A stretch of 51,801 nt of DNA, from the NCBI RefSeq assembly GCF_014697075.1, contig NZ_JACJRE010000051.1:1-51801 (forward strand), given 5' to 3'. The stretch is from Tolypothrix sp. FACHB-123 (GTDB taxonomy: Bacteria; Cyanobacteriota; Cyanobacteriia; Cyanobacteriales; Nostocaceae). This document shows, piece after piece, positions 16,875 through 27,487 of this stretch (positions are counted from its first letter, which is position 1; every line of letters begins with the position of its first letter). The position numbers and the translations under genes are program-made. The notes beneath the pieces are model-generated. The model made no database searches, had not been told where the DNA came from, and worked only from the letters and a program-made list of their open reading frames with translations.

Positions 16875-18560
16875 TCATGTATTTTGGAATGCTGGAATTT
16901 CAATACAAAAAGTAGTTCCTTCTCCATGCTGAGATAAACAACGCAGCGATCCGCCATGTTTCTCGATAATTTGGTGACTAATAGATAAACCTAATCCAGT
17001 ACCTTTGCCAGTTGGTTTGGTAGTAAAAAATGGTTCAAATAATCTTTCTTTGATATTTTCAGGAATACCTGGGCCATTGTCAGTAATTTGGATTTTCAAT
17101 AAATTAGAGTTAACTAGCTCAGTAGAAATACGAATTTGGAAGTTATTACTACTTTTATCAGCAATCATTGGCCATTGACAACTAATCATAGATTCTTCTA
17201 AAGCATCGATAGCGTTAGCAATTAAATTCATAAATACCTGATTTAGCTGATTCGCATAGCCTTCAATCAAGGGAATATCGCCATAATCTTTGACAATATG
17301 AATACCTAAGTTCTTTTCTCTGGGCTTCAATCGTCCTTGCAGAATTAGTAATGTACTATCAATTCCTTCGTGAATGTCTACTGGTTTCATCTCCAGTTGA
17401 TCCAATCGCGAGAAATTGCGTAAAGATAAAGCAAGTTGGCGCATTCGACCAACACCTAAATTCATCGAAGAGAGAATTTTGTTAAGGTCTTCTATGAGAA
17501 ATTCTAAATCTAAATTGTCCAACGCAGCTTGAATTTCTCCAATTGGCTGAGAATAATGTTGTTGATAAAGTTGCAATAAATTGAGAATTTCTTGGGTATA
17601 TTCTTGAATATGGCTGAGGTTACCACTAACATAGTTAATGGGATTGTTAATATCGTGAGCCACTTCAGCAACTAAATTACCTAAAGAAGACATTTTTTCA
17701 CTTTGAATCAGCTTCGTTTGTGTCTGCTGGAGTTCAAAAAGGGTGCGCTGGAGTTGTTTAGCCTGTTCTTGAGCCACTTTGGCCGCAGTACAGCTTTGTT
17801 CGTAAAGTAAAGCTCTTTCAATTGCTCCTGCTGCTTGCAATGCCAAAATACTTAGCAGCTTCCAGTCTTTAGTAGAGTATGTAATAGGAGTTTCACTGCA
17901 CATAACAATTGCTCCAATCATCTTGGTTTTAGAAGTTAGGGGAACACAAATTAAAGAACTTACCCTAGGTGAAAGATGAGTAAATCGAGGATCGGTTGAG
18001 ACATGATTAAGTATTTCACCTTGACCTGATTGGAGAATTGTACCGACAATTCCTTGACCCAATGTCAGAGGTTCTACCCAATTGTCAATCTGTCCAGATT
18101 TCCAAATAATTCTGAACCAATTTGTGTTGTCATCTAGCAACAAAATTGCACTACTGGTAGATTGAATAAAATTTTTAGCTTCCTCAATAACTAATCGGGC
18201 AATTTCTTGAACATCTAGACTGGCTGTAACTTGTGTAGATAAGTCTTGAAATAAATCAATTTCCTCATACTTGTCTAATAATTCCTTAGTAACTGCTTTT
18301 TTTTCGTATTGCTGTTGTGCTAAGTAAGAAATTAGAGCCGCAATAGTAGTAGTATTGTGGTCAGTAATTACCCAACCAATAATTTCTTCTTCTACCTTCA
18401 CTGGGTATTTATGGATGCTGATAGCATGATTAATGCCAATTAGTGGTTTACCGTCTACATCTTCAATGCAGATAGCAGTATCCATATCCATTTCGAGTTG
18501 AGTGAGAATGGCCAGGAATTCTTTTTGGCTGACTAATTTGCGGAAATTGATTGAAATCAT
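16875..18560 (-). CDS. GAF-domain sensor histidine kinase
   Basis: Soluble 561-residue kinase without membrane segments. Residues 1-90 form an uncharacterised N-terminal sensor region, and a GAF domain lies at about 105-250 ([36 protein letters not shown]). A coiled-coil linker at about 255-292 leads into the HisKA region with phosphoacceptor H302 in [14 protein letters not shown]. The ATPase domain shows the N box ([16 protein letters not shown]), G1 (ITDNGPGIP), the F box ([19 protein letters not shown]) and G2. The H-box context is that of the large cyanobacterial family with the histidine followed by DINNPINY. The signal is unknown, and no chromophore cysteine motif is obvious. It is followed on the same strand by the single receiver gene. 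Confidence 0.88.
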   Translation of the reverse strand: MISINFRKLVSQKEFLAILTQLEMDMDTAICIEDVDGKPLIGINHAISIHKYPVKVEEEIIGWVITDHNTTTIAALISYLAQQQYEKKAVTKELLDKYEEIDLFQDLSTQVTASLDVQEIARLVIEEAKNFIQSTSSAILLLDDNTNWFRIIWKSGQIDNWVEPLTLGQGIVGTILQSGQGEILNHVSTDPRFTHLSPRVSSLICVPLTSKTKMIGAIVMCSETPITYSTKDWKLLSILALQAAGAIERALLYEQSCTAAKVAQEQAKQLQRTLFELQQTQTKLIQSEKMSSLGNLVAEVAHDINNPINYVSGNLSHIQEYTQEILNLLQLYQQHYSQPIGEIQAALDNLDLEFLIEDLNKILSSMNLGVGRMRQLALSLRNFSRLDQLEMKPVDIHEGIDSTLLILQGRLKPREKNLGIHIVKDYGDIPLIEGYANQLNQVFMNLIANAIDALEESMISCQWPMIADKSSNNFQIRISTELVNSNLLKIQITDNGPGIPENIKERLFEPFFTTKPTGKGTGLGLSISHQIIEKHGGSLRCLSQHGEGTTFCIEIPAFQNT

Positions 18561-18916
18561 CTAAATTTGGCACTACCAGTTCCTAAAATTGCGGTTTTCA
18601 AGCTGAGCGGAAGGCATACTCATAGTTTGCCAACCTCTCCAAAATTAATTATGGTTTGAGACTGACAAGGAGACGGCCAAACAAGGAAACAAGGAAGGGA
18701 GAATTTTTCACCCTGCAAAGTTTGCCTACCAGAATACTGGGAAAGATTAGTGAATTGAGTAGCTTTGATGAGCTTAGGTTTATTATTCCCAAGTTAGATA
18801 AGGTAACAAACATCCCTGCAAATGCCCTATGTCCAATGCCTTATGTTCAAGAGGGGAAATAAATCATTACACTGAGAGTTAGTTGCCTAGATGGGATTGA
18901 ATGTCCCGAAGAAAAG
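18561..18916. other. Divergent promoter region between kinase and NADH dehydrogenase genes
   Basis: About 355 bp. A 68-codon reading frame at 18656-18862 lies over a degraded heptamer repeat (ATGCCCTATGTCCAATGCC near 18822) and shows no protein-like features, so it is not called. No hairpin or promoter stands out. Confidence 0.35.
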
Positions 18917-20110
18917 ATGACTCAACGAACTCAGAGAATTGCGATCCTTGGTGGAGGCTTTGGTGGTCTGTATACTGCTTTGCGCTTGAGCCAGTTACCT
19001 TGGGAGTCTACCGCTAAACCGGAAATTGTTCTAGTAGATCAAAGCGATCGCTTTTTATTTTCTCCTCTACTCTACGAATTACTCACTGGCGAACTCCAAA
19101 CTTGGGAAATTGCGCCACCTTTTGCTGAACTTCTCCAAGGCACAGGTGTACGCTTTTATCAAGCGGTGGTTGCAGGAATTGATGTAGACCAGCAACGGGT
19201 ACAGTTACAAGATGGCCCGGAAATTCCCTACGATCGTTTAGTACTAGCCTTAGGTGGAGAAACCCCCTTGGATTTTGTTCCCGGTGCGACCTCCTACGCC
19301 TACCCTTTCCGCACAATTGCTGATGTCTATCGTTTGGAAGAACGCTTGCGGGCGTTGGAAGAATCTGATGCTGATAAAATTCGCGTGGCAATTGTTGGTG
19401 CAGGTTACAGCGGTGTTGAGTTGGCTTGTAAATTAGCAGATAGGTTAGGGGAAAGAGGACGTTTCCGCCTGGTAGAACTGAGTGACCAAATTTTACGTAC
19501 CTCGCCCGAATTTAACCGGGAAGCTGCCAAAAAAGCTTTGGATGCAAGAGGCGTATTTATTGATTTAGAAACCAAAATAGAATCTATTGCTCAAGATACT
19601 ATTTCTCTAGAGTATAAAAATCAAGTAGACACAATTCCTGTTGATTTAGTGATTTGGACTGTAGGAACTAGAGTGAGTCCAGTTGTCCAATCCTTACCTC
19701 TCAAACATAATCAGCGCGGTCAAATTACGACTACAGCAACTTTGCAAGTTCCAGAACATCCGGAAATTTTTGCTTTGGGAGATTTAGCCGACTGTATTGA
19801 TGCTCAAGGTCAGCAAATCCCGGCTACTGCACAAGCTGCTTTTCAACAAGCAGATTATACAGCTTGGAATATCTGGGCTTCTCTGTGCGATCGCCCTTTA
19901 TTACCTTTCCAATATCAAAAGTTAGGGGAAATGTTGTCATTGGGTGTAGATAATGCTACCCTCACAGGCTTAGGAATCAAGTTAGATGGTTCATTGGCTT
20001 ACGTAGCCCGTCGTCTGGCTTATCTATATCGTTTGCCTACTTTAGATCACCAACTAAGAGTTGGTTTTAATTGGCTAGTCCGTCCTATTATAGAATCACT
20101 TTCTCGGTAG
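18917..20110 (+). CDS. Type II NAD(P)H dehydrogenase-like FAD oxidoreductase
   Basis: Single-subunit flavoprotein of the NDH-2 family that transfers electrons from NAD(P)H to quinones without proton pumping; membrane-peripheral. FAD-binding GGGFGG lies at 12-17 and a second Rossmann motif GAGYSG at 161-166 for NAD(P)H. FALGDLADC at 285-293 is the FAD-contacting C-terminal motif, and the AxxQAAFQQADY quinone-site segment follows. The length of 397 residues fits NdbA/NdbB proteins. In cyanobacteria NdbB-like members act as demethylphylloquinone reductase in vitamin K1 synthesis, so that role is a real alternative. It is monocistronic, followed 82 bp later by a HAD hydrolase gene on the same strand. 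Confidence 0.85.
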   Translation: MTQRTQRIAILGGGFGGLYTALRLSQLPWESTAKPEIVLVDQSDRFLFSPLLYELLTGELQTWEIAPPFAELLQGTGVRFYQAVVAGIDVDQQRVQLQDGPEIPYDRLVLALGGETPLDFVPGATSYAYPFRTIADVYRLEERLRALEESDADKIRVAIVGAGYSGVELACKLADRLGERGRFRLVELSDQILRTSPEFNREAAKKALDARGVFIDLETKIESIAQDTISLEYKNQVDTIPVDLVIWTVGTRVSPVVQSLPLKHNQRGQITTTATLQVPEHPEIFALGDLADCIDAQGQQIPATAQAAFQQADYTAWNIWASLCDRPLLPFQYQKLGEMLSLGVDNATLTGLGIKLDGSLAYVARRLAYLYRLPTLDHQLRVGFNWLVRPIIESLSR

Positions 20111-20192
20111 CAAATAGTGCGTAAATATAACTATGCACTGAAGCTGTATTCAGGCAAATCTCAAATCCAGGACTCAAAAGCATAACATTTTG

Positions 20193-20867
20193 ATGGAACG
20201 ACCGAAAGTAATTTTTTTAGATGCTGTAGGCACACTCATCGGGGTAAAAGGCAGCGTGGGCGAAGTTTATCGGCAAATCGCCCAGGAATTTGATGTAGAT
20301 GTTCCCGCTGATACATTGAATCAAGCATTTTACGAGAGCTTTAAAGCCGCACCACCGCCAATATTTCCCGATGCAGACTCACAAGATATACTCCAGCGAG
20401 AATTTGATTGGTGGCGGATTATTGCTCTCAATACTTTTGACAGCGCCGGCGTTCTCAAGCAATTTTCTGACTTTTCAGCTTTTTTTAGCGAATTATATAT
20501 CCATTTTGGCACTGCGGAACCGTGGTTTGTTTATCCGGATGTTCTCCCAGCTTTGGTAAATTGGCGGCGAATGGGGATTGAGTTAGGTGTATTGTCTAAT
20601 TTCGATTCCCGGATTTATTCGGTGCTGCAAAGTTTGGGGTTGAGAGACTTTTTCACCTCTATTACTATTTCTACCCAAGCCCGTGCAGCTAAACCCGACC
20701 CGCAAATTTTTGCTGTTGCTTTAGAAAAGCATAACTGCTCGCCTGACGCTGCATGGCACATTGGCGACAGTGTAGAAGAAGACTATAACGGTGCTAAAGC
20801 CGCAGGGTTGAGAGGTATTTTGATCAACCGCGAGCAAAAGCCGGCACTCAGCAGTCCATCGTTGTAG
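20193..20867 (+). CDS. HAD superfamily hydrolase (REG-2/HDHD3-like)
   Basis: Haloacid-dehalogenase-fold phosphatase of 224 residues. The start is the ATG at 20193, one codon after a TTG. Motif I reads FLDAVGTL with nucleophile D10; the second Asp of the usual DxD is a valine (V12), as is common in the REG-2-like branch. Motif II is SNFD, motif III the Lys in AAKPDPQIF, and motif IV GDSVEEDYNGAKAAG. A helical cap occupies about 20-95. The substrate cannot be deduced. Loss of the acid/base Asp suggests weak or altered phosphatase activity. It converges on the M50 peptidase gene with a hairpin in between. Confidence 0.82.
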   Translation: MERPKVIFLDAVGTLIGVKGSVGEVYRQIAQEFDVDVPADTLNQAFYESFKAAPPPIFPDADSQDILQREFDWWRIIALNTFDSAGVLKQFSDFSAFFSELYIHFGTAEPWFVYPDVLPALVNWRRMGIELGVLSNFDSRIYSVLQSLGLRDFFTSITISTQARAAKPDPQIFAVALEKHNCSPDAAWHIGDSVEEDYNGAKAAGLRGILINREQKPALSSPSL

Positions 20868-20872
20868 TGTGG

Positions 20873-20900
20873 CGCACGGTGAGCGAAGTCGAACCGTGCG
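20873..20900. terminator. Hairpin between convergent genes
   Basis: Perfect arms CGCACGGT / ACCGTGCG around the 12-nt loop GAGCGAAGTCGA, 5 bp after the HAD stop codon. The loop sequence resembles a dispersed cyanobacterial repeat. It may terminate transcription in both directions. Confidence 0.5.
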
Positions 20901-20950
20901 TGATTTGCTTTGCTTGCGTTGTGACGGAAGTTTGTTGGGGTGCTAGATGA

Positions 20951-21697
20951 TTAATGACGGTAGGCGACTTGGAGACTACGGGCTAAAATCACCAAAGATG
21001 CGATCGCCATTAATCCACCCCAAAACCAATAAGGTAATAATAAATACTGCTGCATTTGGGCTGTATCGGACAAACCTAAGTAACCAGCCCGATAGCTAAA
21101 TAAGTAATTTAGTTGATGGTATGTACTTATACAAGCTTGTACGCCTAAAAATTGAATACTAAAGCCTTGTACCCAACGCGGTGCTTTGAAGGCAATACCT
21201 AGGATAATTAAGGCTAATACAGGAATTGCTATAAAACCAAATAAGGAACGTACCCAAACCAAGGTGGAAAGTAGCAAAACGCCACCCAATATTTTTAAAC
21301 TGAGGGAAGCGGCTTTAAAACTGCGAGAGGCGAGAATTAAGGCTGCACCGGCAATTGGCGGCCCCATTGGCCCGGCAGCGGCAACTAAAGCAGGGCCGAT
21401 TGACCCTAACGAGGAAGCGATGCGATAAGTTGCTACACCCGAACCATTACCAAAAATCTCTAATTTAAGAAACTGTCCCCCTAACATCAGTGCCATTAAG
21501 CCGTGACCCATTTCATGAAACCAAGTAGCAAGGATAGTAAACGGGTATAAAATGTAATCTCCTGCTGGGACTTGCCAGAGGACAATAGTTGCGATCGCGG
21601 CAGCAATTAACCAAGTTAGCCCCATCCGTTCAACTTCTTTTGGTGCTTCTTGGGAAAGCAAGTTTGCAAAATCCTTTCCTGGTTCCCTCATGTTCAC
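20951..21697 (-). CDS. M50-family membrane metallopeptidase-like protein
   Basis: The 248-residue polytopic membrane protein carries the zinc motif H61-E-M-G-H65 inside a hydrophobic helix (TILATWFHEMGHGLMALMLGG), characteristic of M50 site-2-protease-like enzymes. About six to seven hydrophobic segments follow. The second zinc-ligand motif of classical S2P is not clear: no obvious NxxPxxxxDG is seen. It therefore belongs to the divergent M50B-like group whose activity is unproven. An alternative ATG lies two codons in. A heptamer repeat array lies upstream. Confidence 0.75.
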   Translation of the reverse strand: MNMREPGKDFANLLSQEAPKEVERMGLTWLIAAAIATIVLWQVPAGDYILYPFTILATWFHEMGHGLMALMLGGQFLKLEIFGNGSGVATYRIASSLGSIGPALVAAAGPMGPPIAGAALILASRSFKAASLSLKILGGVLLLSTLVWVRSLFGFIAIPVLALIILGIAFKAPRWVQGFSIQFLGVQACISTYHQLNYLFSYRAGYLGLSDTAQMQQYLLLPYWFWGGLMAIASLVILARSLQVAYRH

Positions 21698-21756
21698 TTC
21701 CTTAAAGTAATTACCTCAAAGGCTTGAGTGTATTCTCTTCCATGCTAATCTCTATC

Positions 21757-21784
21757 TGGGGCATTGGGCATGGGGCATTGGGCG
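21757..21784. repeat. STRR1-type heptamer array
   Basis: GGGGCATTGGGCATGGGGCA-type units in the divergent region between the M50 gene and the MFS transporter gene. Confidence 0.6.
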
Positions 21785-21976
21785 GCTTTCCCAGCTTAAA
21801 GCAAGTGGCAGGAGCATTCTCTCGGAGTTTAGCTAAAGAGTACAACGCTTAATTTACAGTTAAGTTTGGTTATTTTTGCTATTGAAAAATTACTAAATAT
21901 TACTTTTTGGCTATATAGCTTTTTACGCAATATCTCCCTCAGGTAACCTTGATTTTAGTTACCAATATTGTAAACA

Positions 21977-23266
21977 ATGAGTATCAACAATAATTTTGAC
22001 AATTATTTGTCAAATGAGGTCAAACTATTTGGTTTACCTGCGGAAAAAGGGCGATGGCTACTAATTCCCTTGGGTATGATTGTTTTACTCTGTTTAGGAA
22101 CAGCTTATTCTTGGAGTATTTTCCGGAATACGATTGAAAAGTCATTACAGGTAGGGGCAATAGAAAGTTTGCTACCTTTCACAATTTGGTTAGTGGTACT
22201 TTCAATTTTGATGCCCATTACTGGTTTTTATCTGGAAAAAATTGGCTCACGCTTGGTGACTACGGTGGGAGCAATTGTGATGGGGATGGGTTACATCGCT
22301 TCGGGTTTTGTAAATAGTATCCCTTTGCTAATTATTACCTACGGTATTATTGCTGGCGCTGGTGTAGGGATGGTTTATGGTGTACCGCTGGCTGTGAATG
22401 CTAAATGGTTTCCTGATAAAAAGGGTTTAGCTGTTGGCGTGACGGTAATTGGCTTTGGTTTATCACCATTGGTAACTGCACCTTTAGCGAGAAATTTAAT
22501 TGCTGTTAATGGTGATAAAGGTTGGCAACCGACGTTAATTATTTTTGGTATTGCTTTTACCCTGATTCTGTTAGCGATCGCACCGGTGATGAAATATCCC
22601 CCCACAGACTGGCAACCTGCGGGCTGGAAACCACCAATGCAACAGAACAACTTCAACAACGATAGCAATCCACCTTTATTAAAATCCCTGAACTTTTATG
22701 GCTTGTGGTTATGCTTTACCATCGGTACTTTTGGCGGGTTAGCAGCAATTGGTATTGCTAGTCCAGTAGGGATAGAAATTATTGGTTTAGATAAAAATAC
22801 AGCCGCCAGTGCTGTGTCCTTATTTGCGGTATTTAATGGGTTAGGTAGACCTTTATTTGGTTGGATTAGCGATCGCTTTCAGCCCAAAAATGCAGCGATC
22901 GTTTCCTATGTATTGATTATGATTGCCTCGATTATCATGCTGAGTGCGACTAAAGGAGCGATCGCCACTTATATCGTAGCTTTTAGTTTAATTTATCTGG
23001 CTTTTGGTGGTTGGATGGCAATAGGGCCCACATCTACTTTAATTCTCTTTCGCAGTCAGGATTATGCCCAAAATTACGGTATAGTATTTACTGCCTTTGG
23101 TATGGGTGCGTTATTGGGAACTGTAATTGCTGGTAATATCCGTGATATTTTTGGTAACTATTTACCATTTTTTCTCATCACCATTGGATTGTCTATTTTG
23201 GGAATTATTCTGGCTGTATTTTTACTCAAACCAAGTATTAAAAAATCTCAGTTGAATTTAACTTGA
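21977..23266 (+). CDS. MFS transporter, OFA (oxalate/formate antiporter-like) family
   Basis: Twelve-helix major facilitator of 429 residues in the inner membrane. The N-terminus RWLLIPLGMIVLLCLGTAYSWSIF is typical of the OFA family, with TYGIIAGAGVGMVYGVPLAVNAKWFPDKKGLAVGVTV in helices 4-5 and GRPLFGWISDRF as the conserved inter-helix motif after helix 8. The family includes oxalate:formate exchangers and lactate/monocarboxylate carriers; the substrate here is not predictable. It is a single gene, followed by a hairpin of the GGGCACAA family that probably terminates it. Confidence 0.82.
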   Translation: MSINNNFDNYLSNEVKLFGLPAEKGRWLLIPLGMIVLLCLGTAYSWSIFRNTIEKSLQVGAIESLLPFTIWLVVLSILMPITGFYLEKIGSRLVTTVGAIVMGMGYIASGFVNSIPLLIITYGIIAGAGVGMVYGVPLAVNAKWFPDKKGLAVGVTVIGFGLSPLVTAPLARNLIAVNGDKGWQPTLIIFGIAFTLILLAIAPVMKYPPTDWQPAGWKPPMQQNNFNNDSNPPLLKSLNFYGLWLCFTIGTFGGLAAIGIASPVGIEIIGLDKNTAASAVSLFAVFNGLGRPLFGWISDRFQPKNAAIVSYVLIMIASIIMLSATKGAIATYIVAFSLIYLAFGGWMAIGPTSTLILFRSQDYAQNYGIVFTAFGMGALLGTVIAGNIRDIFGNYLPFFLITIGLSILGIILAVFLLKPSIKKSQLNLT

Positions 23267-23327
23267 TACGAAAAGTGTCATCCTCATTCCCATAATTTTT
23301 GCAACAAATCAATTCAAGTATGCTTAA

Positions 23328-23354
23328 GGGCACAACATTGTTATTGTTGTGCCC
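23328..23354 (+). terminator. Hairpin terminator after the MFS gene (GGGCACAA family)
   Basis: Perfect 10-bp arms GGGCACAACA / TGTTGTGCCC with a 7-nt loop, 61 bp after the stop codon. Confidence 0.5.
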
Positions 23355-23405
23355 ATATTGATATATGGCATTATTTGCGGAAGTTGATCAAGATTTTTAG
23401 AGATT

Positions 23406-23458
23406 TTTGTAGTCAGGACTTTAGCCTTAATATTAATAACTAAAGCCTTGACTACAAA
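23406..23458. repeat. Long inverted repeat between convergent genes
   Basis: Nineteen-base arms (23406-23424 and 23440-23458) with two mismatches and a 15-nt loop. The outer part TTTGTAGTCA / TGACTACAAA is perfect. It ends 7 bp before the FHA stop codon on the other strand, so it probably acts as terminator for both neighbours. Its form also fits a dispersed palindromic repeat. Confidence 0.55.
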
Positions 23459-23464
23459 ATTAAC

Positions 23465-24388
<924 letters not shown>

Positions 24389-24718
24389 GGATTTCAGCCT
24401 TTGTTCAAGCTCATCGTAAAATGGGACTGGCAAGCAGAGAAGCGACTCTAGCTTTCAATTTTAAACAATTACTCCTGATAAGTTAACATGCGTCTCAATT
24501 AAACATTGTTCCTGGAGACCTTGCGGGTGATGTTATTACCTGCATAAGGGAAAACCCCTCGCTGTCATTAGTTTTTGCTGACAAAGTTTTCATTACTGAA
24601 AATCTCACAAGAGACTTGGCAATTTGCCCATTGTCAACACCAATGACATATGACTAATAACAGAGGAAGATCCGGAATAATCCAGATCTCCTTTCCAGGC
24701 AATACCGCTGTTGGAAAA
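24389..24718. other. Intergenic region between pgl and the FHA gene
   Basis: About 330 bp. An imperfect hairpin at 24665-24691 (GGAAGATCCGG / CCAGATCTCC) lies 28 bp after the pgl stop on the minus strand and may terminate it. The remainder shows nothing clear. Confidence 0.35.
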
Positions 24719-25441
24719 TTAACTAGGGAGTTCCGCACCCGCCGCCGCATCTAGCAGCCACCAAAGTTCTCCTTGGGGTTGAATTAAGCGTGATGGGTAA
24801 GTAAAGTCATCGGCTACGGGTGCAAATACTTGAGCTAAAGCTGGGCGTTTATTAGCACCTGCAACTACAAAAATGACGCTGCGAGCCGAGTTGATGAATG
24901 GGTAGGTAAAAGTGATGCGGATACTGGTATCTTTATTACCCACAGTAATTAAGCGATCGCTTACTTTTAAGGCTTCGGTATGTGGAAATAAGGAAGCCGT
25001 GTGCGCATCATCACCCATTCCTAGCAAAACTACATCCAAAGCGGGAAACTCTCCGGATGCAGAATTAAAAAAGTTATGCAAATGACGTTCGTACTTCACT
25101 GCTGCTACTGCGGGATCGGCTTCCAAAGTTGGCATAGGGTGAATATTCGTCTCTGGCATCTCAACCCGGTCTAGCCAAGCACGACGCGCCATCAGTTCAT
25201 TGCTGTCAGGATGATCTGGGGGAACATAACGTTCATCTCCCCAGAATACATGGATTTTATCCCAAGGCAGTTTTTGATTAGCGATCGCCTCATACAACGG
25301 CTTAGGTGTACTGCCGCCAGATAAGGCGATAGTAAACCGCCCCCGCTCTTGAATAGCAGTATCTATCTTGGACAGAATCAAGTCTAGCGCTCGTTTAACT
25401 AGAGCGGACTGATCCGGTAGAACTTCGACCGTTTTGTTCAT
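24719..25441 (-). CDS. pgl: 6-phosphogluconolactonase
   Basis: Hydrolyses 6-phosphogluconolactone in the oxidative pentose phosphate pathway, the main dark and heterocyst route for NADPH in cyanobacteria; cytoplasmic. The 240 residues match the DevB/SOL family: FTIALSGGSTPKPLYEAI (about 37-54), IHVFWGDERYVPPDHPDSNE (about 82-101), the catalytic-site segment LLGMGDDAHTASLFPHTEA (about 150-168) and a C-terminal RPALAQVFAP. No zwf, opcA or gnd gene is in the window, so it is separated from its pathway partners. It lies 212 bp downstream of rph on the same strand, with heptamer repeats filling the gap. Confidence 0.9.
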   Translation of the reverse strand: MNKTVEVLPDQSALVKRALDLILSKIDTAIQERGRFTIALSGGSTPKPLYEAIANQKLPWDKIHVFWGDERYVPPDHPDSNELMARRAWLDRVEMPETNIHPMPTLEADPAVAAVKYERHLHNFFNSASGEFPALDVVLLGMGDDAHTASLFPHTEALKVSDRLITVGNKDTSIRITFTYPFINSARSVIFVVAGANKRPALAQVFAPVADDFTYPSRLIQPQGELWWLLDAAAGAELPS

Positions 25442-25536
25442 GGCTTTATCATCATTTTGCCTGCTTCCAGCAATACAATACCGAATTTATTACAATCCCC
25501 CGTTTGAACTTTTGAAACTTTTAAGATCAGTTGTCG

Positions 25537-25655
25537 ATGGGCATGGCGCATTGGGCATTGGTCAATGGTCATCCCCCTTCCCATGTCCTCCATGTCCCCC
25601 TTGTCTCCCTTGTCTCCCTTGTCCCCCCTGCCCCCTGCCCAATGCCCCATGCCCT
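25537..25655. repeat. Composite STRR1-type repeat region
   Basis: GGGCATTGG-type units at 25537-25562, then CCCTTGTCT-type units at about 25575-25625, then GCCCAATGCCCCATGCCC. It fills most of the rph-pgl gap and reaches into the rph stop codon (TAG complement at 25654-25656). Confidence 0.65.
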
Positions 25656-26394
25656 AATTCACAAAAATCTCCTTCCAGTCGGTAATAGCTTCCCGTTGGG
25701 CGATGAGTAATTCCTGAATGCCTTGTTCACCAACATCTAATAACTGATTCAACTGTTTGCGGCTAAAGCTGCCTTCTTCTGCTGTTCCCTGGATTTCAAT
25801 TACATCTAGATTTTGATTCATAACGACGTTGAAATCTACTGTGGCGGCTACGTCTTCGATATAGTTGAGATCTAAAAATGGCTCTCCTTCTAATAAACCC
25901 ACGGAGACTGCGGCTATTTGGCCGCATAAAGGCGATCGCTCGATTTTCCCTTGCTGTAATAATTGAGAAATGGCGTTGGCTAAGGCGACGAAGGAACCTG
26001 TAATGGCTGTGGTTCGCGTTCCCGCATCTGCTTGCAAGACATCAGCATCTACGGTTAACGTGCGTTCTCCTAAAGCTTCAAAATCTAAGGCAGCCCTTAA
26101 GCTACGTCCAATTAACCGTTGAATTTCTTGGGTACGTCCCGATAATTTCATCAATTCCCGTTCTTGCCGTTGTTGTGTGGCGCTGGGAAGCATTCGATAC
26201 TCAGCAGTTAACCAACCTTTACCGCTACCGGCGAGAAACTTGGGTACTCCTTCGGTAACGCTGACCGTACATAGTACTTTCGTATCACCACATTTTGTCA
26301 GCACAGAACCAGGGGCAAAGCGGGTAAAGCCACTGTCAAAGCTGATGGGACGGAGTTGGTCGGAGTACCGGCCGTCTGGACGCTGCCAAACCAT
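25654..26394 (-). CDS. rph: Ribonuclease PH
   Basis: Phosphorolytic 3'-5' exoribonuclease that trims tRNA 3' ends. The 246-residue protein opens with [21 protein letters not shown] and continues with ALGSVL-type [18 protein letters not shown] and [11 protein letters not shown]. The phosphate-binding Arg segment [10 protein letters not shown] follows, then [23 protein letters not shown], where QADAGTRTA-like residues are diagnostic, and [21 protein letters not shown] with the catalytic Asp pair. Length is as expected for bacteria. Downstream repeats begin at its stop codon. It may share a transcript with pgl. Confidence 0.92.
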   Translation of the reverse strand: MVWQRPDGRYSDQLRPISFDSGFTRFAPGSVLTKCGDTKVLCTVSVTEGVPKFLAGSGKGWLTAEYRMLPSATQQRQERELMKLSGRTQEIQRLIGRSLRAALDFEALGERTLTVDADVLQADAGTRTTAITGSFVALANAISQLLQQGKIERSPLCGQIAAVSVGLLEGEPFLDLNYIEDVAATVDFNVVMNQNLDVIEIQGTAEEGSFSRKQLNQLLDVGEQGIQELLIAQREAITDWKEIFVN

Positions 26395-26528
26395 TGGAGT
26401 TGCCTCTGAATTTTTATAGAGAATACTGCCTTAAGGTTACCTTAATGTCATAGTGTCTCTAGATGGTCTGTGGTATAGCCAGCGCCAAACTTATGTCAGG
26501 AAATTGCTAATAAAAATTGCAGATTTTT

Positions 26529-27143
26529 TTAATGAACTGCTAGCAGGTTGAGAATATGGTGATGTACTAGTTCTGGTGATTGGTCGCCATTAATTGTTAA
26601 CAAGCGGCGACGACGGTCGTAATATTCGAGTATAGGAATAGTGCGATCGTAAAATAACTCTATCCGCCTCTGGACGATTTCGGATTGCTCATCTTTGAGC
26701 GATCGCCCTAAACAACGATTAACCATAATAGCTTCTGGTACTTGTAAATAAATTGCCCAGTTTAATTTTTGTCCTAAATATTCCAATAAAAAATCTAATT
26801 CTTCAGCTTGGAAAGCGGTACGCGGATAGCCTTCCAATAGCCAACCCGACTGTAAATCCGGCTGTGTCAGCTGCATCCGAATTAAGTCAATCATCATTTC
26901 GTCAGGGACTAGCTCACCTTTGGCTATGTATGGTTGTGCATAGCGTCCCAAATCTCCCAAATCATTGATGTGATTATTGAGACCTGACTGCAAAGCATCT
27001 TCTCGTAAGGATGGCGAGTCAACAGAAATTGCCTCTCGTAAAATTTCCCCTGTAGAAATTTTAGGAATATCAAAGTGTCTACAAAGTTTTTCTGCTTGAG
27101 TGCTTTTCCCCGATCCTGAACCACCCAGAATCACCAATCTCAC
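26529..27143 (-). CDS. Adenylate kinase-like nucleoside monophosphate kinase
   Basis: P-loop NMP kinase of 204 residues. Walker A GGSGSGKST lies at 7-15; the NMP-binding segment ISTGEILREAI and the conserved GWLLEGYPRTAFQAEELDFLL follow. The region after CLGRSLKDEQ carries RRIELFYDRTIPILEYYDRRRRLLTINGD, the usual C-terminal adenylate kinase pattern with a short LID and no zinc cysteines. The middle (about 43-65, SVDSPSLREDALQSGLNNHIND) is unusual. The housekeeping adk of cyanobacteria normally sits in the ribosomal protein cluster, so this is probably a paralogue. AMP versus other NMP specificity is open. Confidence 0.8.
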   Translation of the reverse strand: MRLVILGGSGSGKSTQAEKLCRHFDIPKISTGEILREAISVDSPSLREDALQSGLNNHINDLGDLGRYAQPYIAKGELVPDEMMIDLIRMQLTQPDLQSGWLLEGYPRTAFQAEELDFLLEYLGQKLNWAIYLQVPEAIMVNRCLGRSLKDEQSEIVQRRIELFYDRTIPILEYYDRRRRLLTINGDQSPELVHHHILNLLAVH

Positions 27144-27487
27144 AACAATTCACTCCTCATCCTGTTAAATTTATTACTTACTTACTCTGTTGTGCCCAAA
27201 CAGATGGTCAATCTAACATCTGCTGATTCAGAGCGCTTGCACCCAGGTTGTTGATGAATTGGCACTGCTAGTTTTGTGTTTTGAGTTTTATGAAGACTTG
27301 CATTTATGCTCGATCAATGCCAATATCATTAACTCTTGACTTTCACACAAAGGTAGTGATTGACTAAAAATGCAACTTGCCCAATAAAATACATTTGGGA
27401 AAATCTGATTGATTATACAAGTTAATTGGCGATCGCTTGTTTCAGCAAAATCTCTCTGTGAATTTGTAATATTTTAAACTTCGTTTT
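27144..27487. other. Divergent promoter region
   Basis: About 344 bp between the adenylate-kinase-like and CobO-like genes. One HIP1-type site lies near 27430. No ORF, hairpin or box was recognised. Confidence 0.3.

Noticed and set aside
18656-18862. 68-codon reading frame upstream of the NADH dehydrogenase gene
   Set aside because: No protein-like pattern, the end lies over a degraded heptamer repeat and no ribosome binding site is present.
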